DNA of 64,000 nucleotides from an uncultured Oscillospiraceae bacterium (GCA_947626315.1 CANQRQ010000006.1:45522-109521); one strand, 5' to 3'; positions 46,758-56,308 are shown, counted from the first letter of the stretch. The notes: generated from the letters alone by a model not told the origin. Numbers and translations are program-made.

Positions 46758-47570
46758 TCACCCGTCCTTTCGCCGCTGGAGCCCCTCGCTGAGGAGGCTG
46801 AAGCCCAAAATCAGCAGCACCACCGCGCCGCCGGTGCACAGGGCGTACCAGGGGGCGCTCTGGAGGTAGGTCTGGCTGTCGCTGAGCATCAGGCCAAGGC
46901 TGGCCTCCGTGGGCTGCACGCCGATGCCTAAGAAGCTCATGCTGGCCTCGCTGAGAATGGCGTTGTTAAAGCCGATAGTCACCGCCGGCAGCAGCACCGG
47001 CAGGGTGTTGGGCAGGATATGGCGAAACAGGATGCGGCCGGTGCTCACCCCCATGAGCCGGGCGCTTTTCACGTAGTTGAGCTCCCGGCAGCGGGCAAAC
47101 TCCCCCCGGGTCAGCCGGGCAAAGCTGGGGATGAACAGAAGGCTCAGGGCAAAGATCACGTTGGCTTTTCCCCGGCCGGTGAGGCTGACGATGACCAGGG
47201 CCAGCAGCACGGCGGGAAACGCGGTGATGGAGTCGCAGATCCGGGTGAGGATCAGATCCGCCAGGCCTCCGTAATAGCCGCAGAGGCTGCCCAGGAGCAC
47301 CCCCAGCGTGCAGCTGACGGCCACCACGCACAGGGCGATCAGGAAGGTGGCGTCCGCCCCCTGGAGCACCCGGCTGAAGATATCCCGCCCGAAATTGTCC
47401 GTCCCCAGCAGGTGGGCCGGGGAGGGGGGCTGGAATTTGGCGGCCCCGTCCATGGCCGTGGGGCTGTAGGGGGTCCAGACCAGGCCCAGCAGAATGAGGC
47501 CCAGCATCAGGGCGCTGAGCACCGCGCCGCTTATGAGAAAGGAATTGATCCCTGTCGTTTTCTTTTTCAT
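46758..47570 (-). CDS. Peptide/nickel ABC transporter permease (DppC type)
   Basis: This 270-residue permease has six hydrophobic helices and HLLGTDNFGRDIFSRVLQGAD near residue 60, then the EAA loop ELNYVKSARLMGVSTGRILFRHILPN near 165-190, both typical of DppC/NikC. ATG 47570 follows a GAGGTGGAG ribosome site and overlaps nothing upstream; the DppB stop is 13 bp away. Confidence 0.92.
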   Translation of the reverse strand: MKKKTTGINSFLISGAVLSALMLGLILLGLVWTPYSPTAMDGAAKFQPPSPAHLLGTDNFGRDIFSRVLQGADATFLIALCVVAVSCTLGVLLGSLCGYYGGLADLILTRICDSITAFPAVLLALVIVSLTGRGKANVIFALSLLFIPSFARLTRGEFARCRELNYVKSARLMGVSTGRILFRHILPNTLPVLLPAVTIGFNNAILSEASMSFLGIGVQPTEASLGLMLSDSQTYLQSAPWYALCTGGAVVLLILGFSLLSEGLQRRKDG

Positions 47571-47583
47571 GGTTCTCCACCTC

Positions 47584-48525
47584 TCAATCCAGGCGTACCC
47601 GCGGGTCCGCCAGAGCGTAGAGCAGATCGGCGGCAAAGTTCACCAGGACGATCCAGGCCGCCAGAATGAGCACGATGGCCTGCACCACCGGGAAGTCCCC
47701 GTTGGAGATGCTGGCCAGAAGCAGCCGGCCCACGCCGGGCACGGTGAACACCTGCTCGATGACGATACTGGCCGTCATGATCTCCGCCAGGGAGACGGCC
47801 ATAAAGGTGATCACCGGGATCAGGGCGTTGGGCAGGGCGTGGCGGAAGAGCAGCCAGGCCCGGCCGGCGCCCCGGCTGCGGGAGGTGCGGATGTAATCCT
47901 GCCCCATCTCCTGCCGGATGGCGCCCCGCAGGAGCTTGACCGTCATGGCCACCCGGGGCAGGGCGATGGAGAAGGCCGGGAAGATCAGGTAGGCGATGCA
48001 GCCGCTCCAGCTGTCCTTATAGGACACATAGTCCCCCGGCGTGAACAGCCGCAGGACCAGGCCGAACAGCCAGCAGACCAGCATGCCCTCGAAGAAGGGG
48101 GGCACGCTCATGAGGATCTGGTCCAGGGCGGCGAAGAGATTGTCCAGAAGGCGGCTGCGCAGGCTCCCGGCCAGCACCCCCAGGGGGATGGACAGGAGCA
48201 GGGTGAAGAGGAAGGAGAGCCCCGTCAGCAGCCCCGTCAGGGGCAGCTTGTCCGCAAGCATGTCCCGCACGGGCATATGGTAGCTGTAGCTCTCTCCGAA
48301 ATTCCCCCGCAGGACGCCGGCGAGCCAGGAGAAGTACCGGACCAGCGCCGGCCGGTCCAGCCCCAGCTGGGCCCGCAGAGCCGCCGCCGCCTCCGGCGTG
48401 GCCTCTGTGCCCAGCAGATGGGTGACCGGGTCCTCGGGGATGATCTGAAAGGCCAGAAAGGCGAGGAGAGAAACGATGAACAATGTAATAATGAGAGCCA
48501 GGGTTTTTTTGATAAGCTGTTTCAT
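47584..48525 (-). CDS. Peptide/nickel ABC transporter permease (DppB type)
   Basis: This 313-residue permease has the N-terminal signature LLAFLAFQIIPEDPVTHLLG and the EAA loop IRQEMGQDYIRTSRSRGAGRAWLLFRHALPNALIPV near residue 205-240. It contains six helices as usual for the family. It lies 30 bp downstream of the binding-protein gene. Confidence 0.93.
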   Translation of the reverse strand: MKQLIKKTLALIITLFIVSLLAFLAFQIIPEDPVTHLLGTEATPEAAAALRAQLGLDRPALVRYFSWLAGVLRGNFGESYSYHMPVRDMLADKLPLTGLLTGLSFLFTLLLSIPLGVLAGSLRSRLLDNLFAALDQILMSVPPFFEGMLVCWLFGLVLRLFTPGDYVSYKDSWSGCIAYLIFPAFSIALPRVAMTVKLLRGAIRQEMGQDYIRTSRSRGAGRAWLLFRHALPNALIPVITFMAVSLAEIMTASIVIEQVFTVPGVGRLLLASISNGDFPVVQAIVLILAAWIVLVNFAADLLYALADPRVRLD

Positions 48526-48555
48526 CTCCTCACCTCCTTGGTCAAAAATGTGCTT

Positions 48556-50103
48556 TTATGCGGCGAAGTGCAGCAGGCTCATGTCGATCACGTACAGGGG
48601 ATAGAACGTGAAGCCCTCCAGAGCCGGATTGATCGCCACAAAGTCCGCCAGGTCCTGGGTGTAGACGTTGGCCGCCGTCTCGCTGAGCAGCCGCAGGCAC
48701 TCCATGTACTGCTCCGTCTGCTCCGCTTCGCTGAGGCTGGGGTCCTGGGCCTTGGCGTAGGCCTCGTCGTATGCGGGATTGTTGTAGTTGATCATGTTTT
48801 TCCCGTTGTCGGACACCCAGCGGGCCAGCATGGCGCTGGCGGTCAGGCTGCTGGCGTCGAAGCCGCAGACCGTGGCCTCAAAGTTCCGGTTGCCGTACAC
48901 GTCGCTGACCCAGGTGTTCCAGTCCACCAGCTGGACCTCCGCCGTGACGCCCACTTCCTTCAGCTGCTCGGCCAGCACCGTCGCCGCGTCCACATGGGGG
49001 GCGTAGTTGCTGGGGGCGATGATGGTGAAGCTGAAACCGTCGGCATAGCCTGCCTGGGCCAGCAGCTCCTTGGCCTTCTCCACATCGTGGGGATAGGCGT
49101 CGGCCAGGGAGGCGTCAAAGTACTTGCCGAAAGCCGGGTACATGGAGGAGCCCACCCGGACCCCGTGGCCGGCGGCGGTCAGCTCCATCATGGCGGGCAC
49201 GTCCACCGCGTAGCACAGGGCCTGGCGCACCAGCTGGTCGTCAAAGGGGGCCACGGCGTTGTTCAGGTACAGGGCCTGGACCAGGTTCATGGTCCCCTCC
49301 AGCACCGTGTAGCCGTTAGTCAGGTTGTTCACCTGGTCGACGGTCAGGTGGGCCACCAGATCCAGCGCGCCGCCGTTGAGGGCGGTGAAGAGGGCGTTGT
49401 TGTCCTCAAAGATCCGGTAGGTCACCCGGTCCAGGCTGGCCGGGGTCCCGTAGTAGTCCCCGTTCTTCTCCAGGATCACGTTCTCCTGGACGCTGCGGGA
49501 CACATACTTAAAGGGCCCGGTGCCCACCGGCTGGGCAGCCTGGCCGGCGTAGTCCTTCGGCACGATGTAGACGCTGGCCACATAGCTGAGGAAGTCCGGG
49601 TTGGGGGCGTCCAGGGTCACGGTGACGGTGTTCCCCTCCGCCGAGACATGGGCAGCAGAAAGCGCCGTGACCAGGGCGGAAGTCACCGAGGTCGCGGCGC
49701 AGGTTTCAAACGAGTAAAGCACGTCATCCGCTGTGCAGGGCGCGCCGTTGTGGAAGACCACGCCCTCCCGCAGAGGGAAGGTGTAGGTCAGTCCGTCGTC
49801 CGATATACGGGCATCGGAGGCGACCGCACAGACAAAATTTCCGTCCGAGTCGGGCTTTACCAGCCCTTCAAAGACGTTGAACATGACCTCTCGAGTTCCT
49901 GCCGCCGTCATCTGATAGGGGTCAAGACTGTCATCCAGGTCCTGGGCGATGCCCACGGTGATCTCGTTCGCCGGGGCCGCCGGGGAAGAAGGCACAATTT
50001 CGTCGCTGGAAGCCGGGGTCTCCGGGGTTGTCCCTCCGCAGGCGCAGAGTGAACACGTCAGGATCGCGGCCGCCAGGAAAATTGCAAGAGAACGGTGCTT
50101 CAT
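48556..50103 (-). CDS. Peptide/nickel ABC transporter substrate-binding lipoprotein
   Basis: This 515-residue SBP_bac_5 lipoprotein has signal MKHRSLAIFLAAAILTCSLCAC and a Ser/Pro linker. Typical family segments are LTYTFPLREGVVFHNGAPCTADDVLYSFE and GTGPFKYVSRSVQENVILEKN. The ligand could be oligopeptide, dipeptide or a metal complex; sequence alone does not decide. ATG 50103 follows GGAGAAAAGC. Confidence 0.92.
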   Translation of the reverse strand: MKHRSLAIFLAAAILTCSLCACGGTTPETPASSDEIVPSSPAAPANEITVGIAQDLDDSLDPYQMTAAGTREVMFNVFEGLVKPDSDGNFVCAVASDARISDDGLTYTFPLREGVVFHNGAPCTADDVLYSFETCAATSVTSALVTALSAAHVSAEGNTVTVTLDAPNPDFLSYVASVYIVPKDYAGQAAQPVGTGPFKYVSRSVQENVILEKNGDYYGTPASLDRVTYRIFEDNNALFTALNGGALDLVAHLTVDQVNNLTNGYTVLEGTMNLVQALYLNNAVAPFDDQLVRQALCYAVDVPAMMELTAAGHGVRVGSSMYPAFGKYFDASLADAYPHDVEKAKELLAQAGYADGFSFTIIAPSNYAPHVDAATVLAEQLKEVGVTAEVQLVDWNTWVSDVYGNRNFEATVCGFDASSLTASAMLARWVSDNGKNMINYNNPAYDEAYAKAQDPSLSEAEQTEQYMECLRLLSETAANVYTQDLADFVAINPALEGFTFYPLYVIDMSLLHFAA

Positions 50104-50227
50104 TGCTTTTCTCCTTCCGCCGCCCGCAGGGGCGGCGTTACAACAAAAATCATCTTCTCCCATTATTAAATTGTCCGCTGCCTATTGTAGAGCATAGAGG
50201 CCAAAAGTGCAAGAGGAAAATATGAAA

Positions 50228-50264
50228 TCTCCTTCCGGCTCAGAACAGCCGGAAGGAGATTTGT
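50228..50264 (-). terminator. Terminator after murC
   Basis: ATCTCCTTCCGGCT / AGCCGGAAGGAGAT with a 6-nt loop lies between the murC stop and the binding-protein gene. Confidence 0.8.
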
Positions 50265-50299
50265 TGTCCAAAAAAGGACTTTATCCCTTTTGCGACACG

Positions 50300-51667
50300 C
50301 TATTTAACCAAATTTTCCCCGATTTTGAACACGTCCCCGGCGCCTACGGTGAGGATAATGTCCCCCGGCTGGGCCAGCTCCCGGAGCTTTTCCTCCAGCG
50401 CCTCAAAAGTGGGGTAAAAGCCGGAGCCCTCGATCCGCTCCGCCAGGGCGGCGGAGGAGATGCCGATGGTGTTTCTCTCCCGGGCGGCGAAGATCTCCGC
50501 CAGGAGCAGCACATCCGGCCGCTTCAGCTGGCCCACGAAGTCCTCAAACAGGGCCGCCGTGCGGGTATAGGTGTGGGGCTGGAACACCAGCACCGTGCGC
50601 TTGTAGTTGAGCCGCTCCACCGTGTCCAGCAGGACCTTCAGCTCCCCCGGATGGTGGGCGTAGTCGTCATAGACGTCCGCCCCGTTGAACTTGCCCTTGA
50701 ACTCAAAGCGCCGGCCCGCCCCGTTGAAGCCCGCCAGGCCGTACTTCACCGCGTTGGGCCGCACGCCCAGGCAGATGGCCGCGGCGGTGGCGGCCAGGGC
50801 GTTTTTCACGTTGTGCTGCCCCGGCACATGGAGGGTCACGTCCGTGAAGGGCTTCCCCTTGTACATGATGTCAAACTCGCTGCTGGCCCCGATGTACCGG
50901 ATGTTCTCCGCGTACACGTCCGCCTCCGGGCTCAGGCCGAAGGTGACGATCTTCCGCTGTACATCCCGCAGGGTGTACATGGTGTTGGCGTCGTCAAAAT
51001 TGGCCACCACGCAGCCGTCCGCCGGCACCCGTTCGGCAAACATGTGGAAGGATTTCTCCACGTCCGCCAGGTCCTTGAAGAAGTCCAGATGGTCCGCCTC
51101 GATGTTCAGGATCACTGCCACGGTGGGGTGGAAGGACAGGAAGGAGTTATAGTATTCGCAGGCCTCCATGACGATGGTGTTCCCCTGGCCTACTCGGTGC
51201 CCCGCGTTCAGAAGCGGGAGCGTCCCGCCGATCATCACGGTGGGGTCCCGGTCGGCGGCCATCAGGATGTGGGTACACATGGAGGTGGTGGTGGTTTTGC
51301 CGTGGGTGCCGGAGATGCACAGGGCGTTGGCGTAGTCCTGGGAGATCGCGCCCCAGGCCTCCGTGCGCTCAAAGACGGGGATGCCCTGCCAGCGGGCCCA
51401 GACCACCTCCGGGTTGTCGTCATGCACTGCGGCGGTCCGCACCACAAAATCCACGTCGTCCCCTATGTTCTCCGCCTGGTGGCCGATGGCCACCGGAATG
51501 CCCAGCCTGCGCAGGGCCTTGACGTTGGCGCTGTCATTGGTGTCCGACCCGGAGACGTTGATGCCCATGCCCTTCAGCACCTCCGCCAGGGAGGACATAG
51601 ACACACCGCCGATGCCGATCAGATGGCCCCTCCTGCCGGGGGAGAGATAGTTGGAAAAATCAGCCAT
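50300..51667 (-). CDS. murC: UDP-N-acetylmuramate-L-alanine ligase
   Basis: This 455-residue cytoplasmic Mur ligase adds L-Ala to UDP-MurNAc, the first amino acid of the peptidoglycan stem. It has the UDP-binding start HLIGIGGVSMSSLAEVLKGMG, the P-loop CISGTHGKTTTTSM near residue 112, EACEYYNSFLSFHP near 170 and DDYAHHPGELKVLLD near 335. It is monocistronic with its own promoter at 51824-51852. Confidence 0.96.
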   Translation of the reverse strand: MADFSNYLSPGRRGHLIGIGGVSMSSLAEVLKGMGINVSGSDTNDSANVKALRRLGIPVAIGHQAENIGDDVDFVVRTAAVHDDNPEVVWARWQGIPVFERTEAWGAISQDYANALCISGTHGKTTTTSMCTHILMAADRDPTVMIGGTLPLLNAGHRVGQGNTIVMEACEYYNSFLSFHPTVAVILNIEADHLDFFKDLADVEKSFHMFAERVPADGCVVANFDDANTMYTLRDVQRKIVTFGLSPEADVYAENIRYIGASSEFDIMYKGKPFTDVTLHVPGQHNVKNALAATAAAICLGVRPNAVKYGLAGFNGAGRRFEFKGKFNGADVYDDYAHHPGELKVLLDTVERLNYKRTVLVFQPHTYTRTAALFEDFVGQLKRPDVLLLAEIFAARERNTIGISSAALAERIEGSGFYPTFEALEEKLRELAQPGDIILTVGAGDVFKIGENLVK

Positions 51668-51724
51668 ATAAGTCCCTCATGCACGCTCACGCGGGAGCTC
51701 CTCAAAAATTTTGAACTGCCGCAC

Positions 51725-51852
51725 TTGATGTTGCGGCGGCGAGATGCTACAATAGCCTTGGTATGCCTGACCGGCCGCCGCCCGGCTTTTTCGGGAAGCG
51801 GCAGGCAGAAGTCAAGCAGAAGTATTATAATCCCCCTCCCCGCTCTTTGCAA
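51725..51852. promoter_or_regulatory. Divergent murC and cca promoters
   Basis: Minus strand (murC): -35 TTGCAA (51847-51852), 17-bp spacer, -10 TATAAT (51824-51829). Plus strand (cca): -35 TTGATG (51725-51730), 17-bp spacer, -10 TACAAT (51748-51753). The two transcripts overlap by about 60 nt at their 5' ends. Confidence 0.65.
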
Positions 51853-51911
51853 GCAGAACTTATGCGCCGGCGGCGGGGATTATGCAGGTCCGCCCGTTCA
51901 GGAGCCCGCCT

Positions 51912-53105
51912 ATGGAAAAAATTATCCCTCCCAAATACGTGATGCATATCCTCATGACCCTCCGTTCCCGGGGCCACGCGGCCTATCTGGTGGGCGGCTG
52001 CGTGCGGGATATGCTGCTGGGCGTCCGCCCACAGGACTGGGATATCTGCACCAGCGCCCTGCCGGAGCAGGTGCTGGCGGTCTTCCCCGGCTCCCGGCCT
52101 ACCGGCCTCAAGCACGGGACCGTGTCCGTCAAGGTCAACTCCCGCTGGGTGGAGGTGACCACCTTCCGCAGTGAGAGCGGCAGCGCCGACCACCGGCACC
52201 CGGACAGGGTCCTCTTCGTGGGGGATCTGCGCAGCGACCTGAGCCGCCGGGATTTCACCATGAACGCGGTGGCCCTCAACGACGAGGGTCTTTTGCTGGA
52301 CCCCTTCGGCGGGGTGCAGGATATCCGGGACCGGCTGATCCGCTGCGTGGGCGTGCCGGAGCTGCGCTTTGAGGAGGACGCTCTGCGGATGTTCCGGGCC
52401 CTGCGCTTCTCCGCCCGGCTGGGCTTCACCCTGGAGCCGGAGACCATGCGGGCCCTGATCAAAAAGGCGCCCCTGGCCGCGGAGCTGGCGGCGGAGCGGG
52501 TGCGGGACGAGCTGGAGAAGCTCCTGCTCTCCGGCGCGCCGGAGACCGCCTATGAGCTCTTCGCTTCCGGCCTGATGGCCCGCTGGGCCCGGCCGCTTCT
52601 GGCGGGGAAGGAGCGCTTCGTGCCCCTGGCCCGGCTGCCGAAAAAGGCCCTCTGCCGCTGGACGGGGCTGTGCGTGGCCCTGCTGGGGCAGGGCTCCATC
52701 TCCTCAGCGGAGGCCTTTTTGCGGGAGCTCCGGCTGGATGGCCGGACCCTGGGCTGCGCCACGGTGGCGGCGGGGCTGCTGAAGGAGCCGCTGCCCGCCT
52801 CCCCGGCGGAATGGAAGCGGCTGTTGAACCGCTGCGGCGTGGAGCCTGTCAGCTGTGCCGCCGCGGTGTCGGACGCGTTTTTCGGCGGCGGCAGCGGCAA
52901 GGCCCTGAAGGCGGTGCTGCGCAGCGGGGAGTGCTTCTCCGTCAGGCACCTGGCCGTCACCGGGGACGATCTGCTCTCCCTGGGCCTCAGCGGCCGGGAG
53001 CTGGGGGAGATGCTCCGTTTTCTGCTGGATTATGTGATCGACTACCCGGAGAACAACCGCCGGGAGCTGCTGCTGGCCCTGGCCGCCGGCGGCGGGGAGG
53101 ACTGA
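51912..53105 (+). CDS. cca: CCA tRNA nucleotidyltransferase
   Basis: This 397-residue class II nucleotidyltransferase adds or repairs tRNA 3' CCA ends. It has [12 protein letters not shown] near residue 22, the catalytic [10 protein letters not shown] (DxD), [11 protein letters not shown] near 115, DPFGGVQDI near 130 and [19 protein letters not shown] near 155. The start at 51912 follows AGGAG. A fused HD domain is not apparent. It is followed 5 bp later by the uracil-DNA glycosylase gene. Confidence 0.95.
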   Translation: MEKIIPPKYVMHILMTLRSRGHAAYLVGGCVRDMLLGVRPQDWDICTSALPEQVLAVFPGSRPTGLKHGTVSVKVNSRWVEVTTFRSESGSADHRHPDRVLFVGDLRSDLSRRDFTMNAVALNDEGLLLDPFGGVQDIRDRLIRCVGVPELRFEEDALRMFRALRFSARLGFTLEPETMRALIKKAPLAAELAAERVRDELEKLLLSGAPETAYELFASGLMARWARPLLAGKERFVPLARLPKKALCRWTGLCVALLGQGSISSAEAFLRELRLDGRTLGCATVAAGLLKEPLPASPAEWKRLLNRCGVEPVSCAAAVSDAFFGGGSGKALKAVLRSGECFSVRHLAVTGDDLLSLGLSGRELGEMLRFLLDYVIDYPENNRRELLLALAAGGGED

Positions 53106-53110
53106 GACGA

Positions 53111-53677
53111 ATGGACACTTGGGAAAAGCTGAAAGCCGACTGCCGGGGCTGCCAGGCCTGTTCCCTGGGCAGGACCCGCAAGCACCTGGTCTTTGCCGAC
53201 GGGAACCCGGAGGCCGAGGTCATGCTCATCGGCGAGGGCCCCGGCGAGCAGGAGGACCTGCAGGGCCTGCCCTTCGTGGGGCCCGCGGGGAAGCTGCTGG
53301 ACCAGATGCTGCAGATGATCGACCTGGACCGGTCCAGGGTCTACATCGCCAACATCGTCAAATGTCGCCCGCCCGGAAACCGGGACCCGCTGAACATCGA
53401 GCAGGAGGCCTGCCGGCCCTGGCTGGACCGGCAGATCGCCCTGGCAGACCCGAAAATCATCGTCTGCCTGGGGCGGATCGCGGCTATGGCGCTCATCAAG
53501 GAGGACTTTCGCATCACCCGGGAGCACGGCCAGTGGTTTGACCGGGAGGGGCGGCGGATCATGGCGATCTACCACCCCTCCGCGCTGCTGCGGGACCCCT
53601 CCAGGCGCCCGGAGACCTTTATGGATTTGAGAGCTTTAAGGAAGGAGATCAGGGCCGTCTGCGCCCATACCTACTGA
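53111..53677 (+). CDS. Uracil-DNA glycosylase, family 4 (Fe-S)
   Basis: This 188-residue enzyme removes uracil from DNA. It shows motif [21 protein letters not shown] near residue 43 and motif [11 protein letters not shown] near 158. The Cys residues in CRGCQAC and [10 protein letters not shown], plus a further Cys (EACRP), are positioned as the 4Fe-4S ligands of the family. It is co-transcribed with cca. Start ATG 53111 follows GGGGAGGA. Confidence 0.94.
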   Translation: MDTWEKLKADCRGCQACSLGRTRKHLVFADGNPEAEVMLIGEGPGEQEDLQGLPFVGPAGKLLDQMLQMIDLDRSRVYIANIVKCRPPGNRDPLNIEQEACRPWLDRQIALADPKIIVCLGRIAAMALIKEDFRITREHGQWFDREGRRIMAIYHPSALLRDPSRRPETFMDLRALRKEIRAVCAHTY

Positions 53678-53683
53678 GTTTTT

Positions 53684-54586
53684 ATGATTGCGTTCAAAAC
53701 CCTCACCCTCTGCGACAAGGCCTGGGTGGACCGGATCGTGCTGGCGGAAAACAGCCCCAGCGCGGACTACAATTTCGGCAATATCTATATTTGGGACAAG
53801 CGCTACCGGCAGCTGATCTGCCAGTTCCAGGACCGGCTGCTGGTCAAGCTCCGCTATGAGGGCAAGCCCACCTTCGTGTTCCCCATCGGCTCCGGGCCGC
53901 TGGTCCCGGCGGTGGAGGCCCTGCGGGAGTTCGCCGCCTGGAAGGGCACGCCCTTCACCCTCCGGGGCGTCACGGAAAGGCACCGGGAGCAGCTGGAGGC
54001 GGCCTATCCCGGCCGCTTCGACTATGCGGAGGACACGGACTGCGCCGACTATCTCTATCTGGCGGAAAAGCTCTCCACCTACGCCGGCAAGTCCCTCCAC
54101 GGCAAAAAGAACCACTGCAACCGCTTTGAGGCGGAAAACGACTGGTCCTTCGTCCCCCTCACCCGGGAATACATCCCCGGCTGCCTGGACATGCTGGACA
54201 TGTGGACCGAAGAGAACCTTGACCGGCTGGACAAGAGCGTGCACTATGAGCACGACGCCATCATCCGCGCCTTTGCCGCCTACGAAAAGCTGGGCCTGGA
54301 GGGGGGCGTGCTCCTGGCCGGGGGGAAGATCGTGGGCTTCTCCCTGGGGGAGATGACCAGCCGGGACACCTTTGACGTGCATTTTGAAAAGGCGGACATC
54401 CATCTCAACGGGGCCTACCCCATGGTCTGCCGGGAGCTGACCCGGATGCTGATGGCGCGGCACCCGGAGCTGGTCTATATGAACCGGGAGGACGACATGG
54501 GGCTGGAGCCTCTGCGCCAGTCCAAGCTGTCCTACAAGCCGGAGCTGCTGCTGAAAAAATATACCGCGAGGTGGCGGGATGGCTGA
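53684..54586 (+). CDS. DUF2156 (phosphatidylglycerol lysyltransferase-like GNAT) protein
   Basis: This 300-residue protein has a double GNAT-like fold as in DUF2156. Visible are DYNFGNIYIWDKRYRQ near residue 28, CADYLYLAEKLSTYAGKSLHGKKNHCNRFE near 120-150, GVLLAGGKIVGFSLGE near 205 and VYMNREDDMGLEPLRQSKLSYKP at the end. Relatives include aminoacyl transfer domains of MprF; this free-standing form has no membrane helices. Function is unproven. Confidence 0.87.
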   Translation: MIAFKTLTLCDKAWVDRIVLAENSPSADYNFGNIYIWDKRYRQLICQFQDRLLVKLRYEGKPTFVFPIGSGPLVPAVEALREFAAWKGTPFTLRGVTERHREQLEAAYPGRFDYAEDTDCADYLYLAEKLSTYAGKSLHGKKNHCNRFEAENDWSFVPLTREYIPGCLDMLDMWTEENLDRLDKSVHYEHDAIIRAFAAYEKLGLEGGVLLAGGKIVGFSLGEMTSRDTFDVHFEKADIHLNGAYPMVCRELTRMLMARHPELVYMNREDDMGLEPLRQSKLSYKPELLLKKYTARWRDG

Positions 54587-55403
54587 ATTTTGCATCCGGC
54601 CCTGGGAGCCGGGGGACGTCCCCGCCCTCAGCGTCCTCTGGGCCCGGGTCTTTGGGGACGATGAGGCGCTGATCCGGGGCTTTTTCCGCCTGCTGCCGGA
54701 GCTGGGGGTAGGCGCCGCCGCCGTCCGGGACGGGGCGCCGGTGGGCGCCGCCTACGCCCTCACCGGCCTGGAGCTGGCGGGGGCAGGCGGAGAAGCGGTC
54801 CCCTGCGCCTATCTCTACGCCGTAGCGGTGGACGAGGCCGCCCGGCATCTGGGGGCGGGCCGGGCCCTGTGCCGGGCCGCCGGGGAGCTGGCCGCCGCCC
54901 GGGGGGCGGCGTTTCTGTGTACGCTTCCCGCTGAGGCCTCTCTTTACGATTGGTACGGGGAGATTTTGGGCCTTGTCCCCGCCCTGCACCGGCGGACAAG
55001 CCTTGTCAAGGCCGGCGGGCCGGGGCCCTTCCGGCGGCTCAGCGCCGGGGACTATCTGCTCCGGCGGGAGGCGCTTCTCAGCGGCAGGCCCCATCTGCGC
55101 CTGTCCCTCCCCGCCATGGAGCTGGAGCGCCTGCTCTGCGAGACCTACGGCGGCGGGCTCTTCGCCTGGGACGGCGGGCTGGCCGCGGCCTACCGGGAGG
55201 AGGGCCGGGGCCTGGTCCGGGAGCTGCTGGGCGCGGATAATGAAACCGGCCGCCGGGCCGCGGCGGACGCCCTGGGGGCGGCCTTGGGGGTGGAGGAGCT
55301 CCTGTTCTTTGCGCCCTGCGCCCCCGGCGAGGGGACGCCCTACATCGCCGCGCCCCCCGGCGCGCTGCCCCCGGACTGCGTGTGGAACATAAGCTTTGAC
55401 TAA
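54579..55403 (+). CDS. GNAT-family N-acetyltransferase
   Basis: This 274-residue protein begins MAEFCIRPWEPGDVPALSVLW, a GNAT start; the acetyl-CoA segment (ARHLGAGRALCRAAGELAAARGAA) lies near residue 87-110. A C-terminal half of about 130 residues resembles the second domain of Eis-type enhanced acetyltransferases. Its ATG overlaps the DUF2156 stop by 8 bp. Substrate unknown. The gene is very GC-rich. Confidence 0.82.
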   Translation: MAEFCIRPWEPGDVPALSVLWARVFGDDEALIRGFFRLLPELGVGAAAVRDGAPVGAAYALTGLELAGAGGEAVPCAYLYAVAVDEAARHLGAGRALCRAAGELAAARGAAFLCTLPAEASLYDWYGEILGLVPALHRRTSLVKAGGPGPFRRLSAGDYLLRREALLSGRPHLRLSLPAMELERLLCETYGGGLFAWDGGLAAAYREEGRGLVRELLGADNETGRRAAADALGAALGVEELLFFAPCAPGEGTPYIAAPPGALPPDCVWNISFD

Positions 55404-55439
55404 AAGCATCCCCCTGATAGTATATATAGTTAATACAGC

Positions 55440-55471
55440 AAACGCCGGGCAAAGCACCCGGCGTTTGCTGC
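55440..55471. terminator. Bidirectional hairpin between convergent genes
   Basis: AAACGCCGGG-CAAAGCA-CCCGGCGTTT separates the GNAT gene from the convergent SLOG gene. Confidence 0.75.
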
Positions 55472-55481
55472 TTGAGCGGGC

Positions 55482-55997
55482 CTATACCCGCAGTTTTTCC
55501 ATGTCAGATCCCAGGTTCACGATGCGGCGGTCCAGCCGCTCCGCATAGCGCAGGGCCACCGGGAGCAGGGCGTCTCCCTCGCCGGATACGGCGATCACTG
55601 TCTCTGCCAGGTCGATGGCGTTGAGCATGGCTGAGATCTCGCAGTCGGCGGTCCAGACCGGGGAGACGGTCAGCACCTCCGAGCAGGCCGCCTGCACATT
55701 GAAATACCGGTCCCGCAGCTCCGGCGTCCATTTGGTGGCCTGGCCCTCCCAGGGGACGATGCAGATCAGCCGGATGGCTTCGTCCGTTACCCGCAGCTGG
55801 GCAAGGCTCTCTGCGGCGTACAGGCCCATCCCGGCGTCCAGCACCACGCAGAAGTCCGTGACGCCCTGGGTCCGCAGCAGGGTGATCCGGTTGAGGAGCA
55901 GGAGCCGCAGGGCACCGCAGACCGGGTCCTCCTCGTCATATCCCCAGGGAAAAGTCACAGGCGGGCTCCCCAGGATGGCACAGCATTTTTCTCTCAT
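55482..55997 (-). CDS. SLOG/DUF1273 (YpsA-like) family protein
   Basis: This 171-residue protein has a Rossmann-like SLOG fold: MREKCCAILGSPPVTFPWGYDEED, FCVVLDAGMGLYAAESL, LICIVPWEGQATKW, and DRYFNVQAACSEVLTVSP, which match DUF1273/YpsA. SLOG proteins bind nucleotide-derived ligands; YpsA influences cell division in Firmicutes (family knowledge). ATG 55997 starts at the domain; its ribosome site is weak (AGAGAGC). It lies directly downstream of an RNA element ending in a terminator, so expression may depend on read-through. Confidence 0.8.
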   Translation of the reverse strand: MREKCCAILGSPPVTFPWGYDEEDPVCGALRLLLLNRITLLRTQGVTDFCVVLDAGMGLYAAESLAQLRVTDEAIRLICIVPWEGQATKWTPELRDRYFNVQAACSEVLTVSPVWTADCEISAMLNAIDLAETVIAVSGEGDALLPVALRYAERLDRRIVNLGSDMEKLRV

Positions 55998-56019
55998 CTT
56001 ACAGCTCTCTTTCTCACAT

Positions 56020-56185
56020 AAAAAAGGCGCGCAGCCGGAGCCGCGCGCCGAAAAACGCATTGCTCCGATTGCTGCGACGCAAACCTTTACAACCTTAGCG
56101 GATAGCAAAGTTGGAGAATACGTTTTTACCAAAAATGGTAAAAATATATTCCCGCTAAAGTTGCATTTTATTCGGTTTACGTCGC
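56020..56185 (-). ncRNA. Candidate structured RNA (about 166 nt) with its own promoter and terminator
   Basis: A minus-strand promoter (56192-56220) is followed by a long coaxial structure. The closing helix is 56174-56188 with 56072-56085, a 12-bp helix is 56152-56163 with 56090-56101, and an apical helix ends in TTTTTACC/GGTAAAAA. Both main helices contain a U-G wobble that would be a mismatch on the other strand, so the transcript is on minus. It ends in an intrinsic terminator (GGCGCGC / GCGCGCC then T6, 56020-56049). It may be a free small RNA or an attenuator for the SLOG gene. Confidence 0.65.
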
Positions 56186-56191
56186 AAGTGT

Positions 56192-56220
56192 ATTTTAGCA
56201 CCCGGCACAGCGCTTGTAAA
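56192..56220 (-). promoter_or_regulatory. Promoter of the structured RNA / SLOG gene
   Basis: -35 TTTACA (56215-56220), 17-bp spacer, -10 TAAAAT (56192-56197) on the minus strand. Confidence 0.7.
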
Positions 56221-56308
56221 GAAAAAGAATCGTGCCGCGGTCCAAGGCCATAATGCTTATCGCATGTCGAAAATGTTCGTCTATACGCGGAGCTTCTATG
56301 CTTGCTTC

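Noticed and set aside
47494..50052. 852-codon plus-strand open frame opposite the peptide ABC genes
   Set aside because: Antisense to four genes with clear family motifs; composition is shadow-like.
56020..56201. N-terminal extension of the SLOG protein to 239 residues
   Set aside because: The extended frame would begin at the -10 of the promoter and run through the folded RNA and terminator; the domain begins at 55997.
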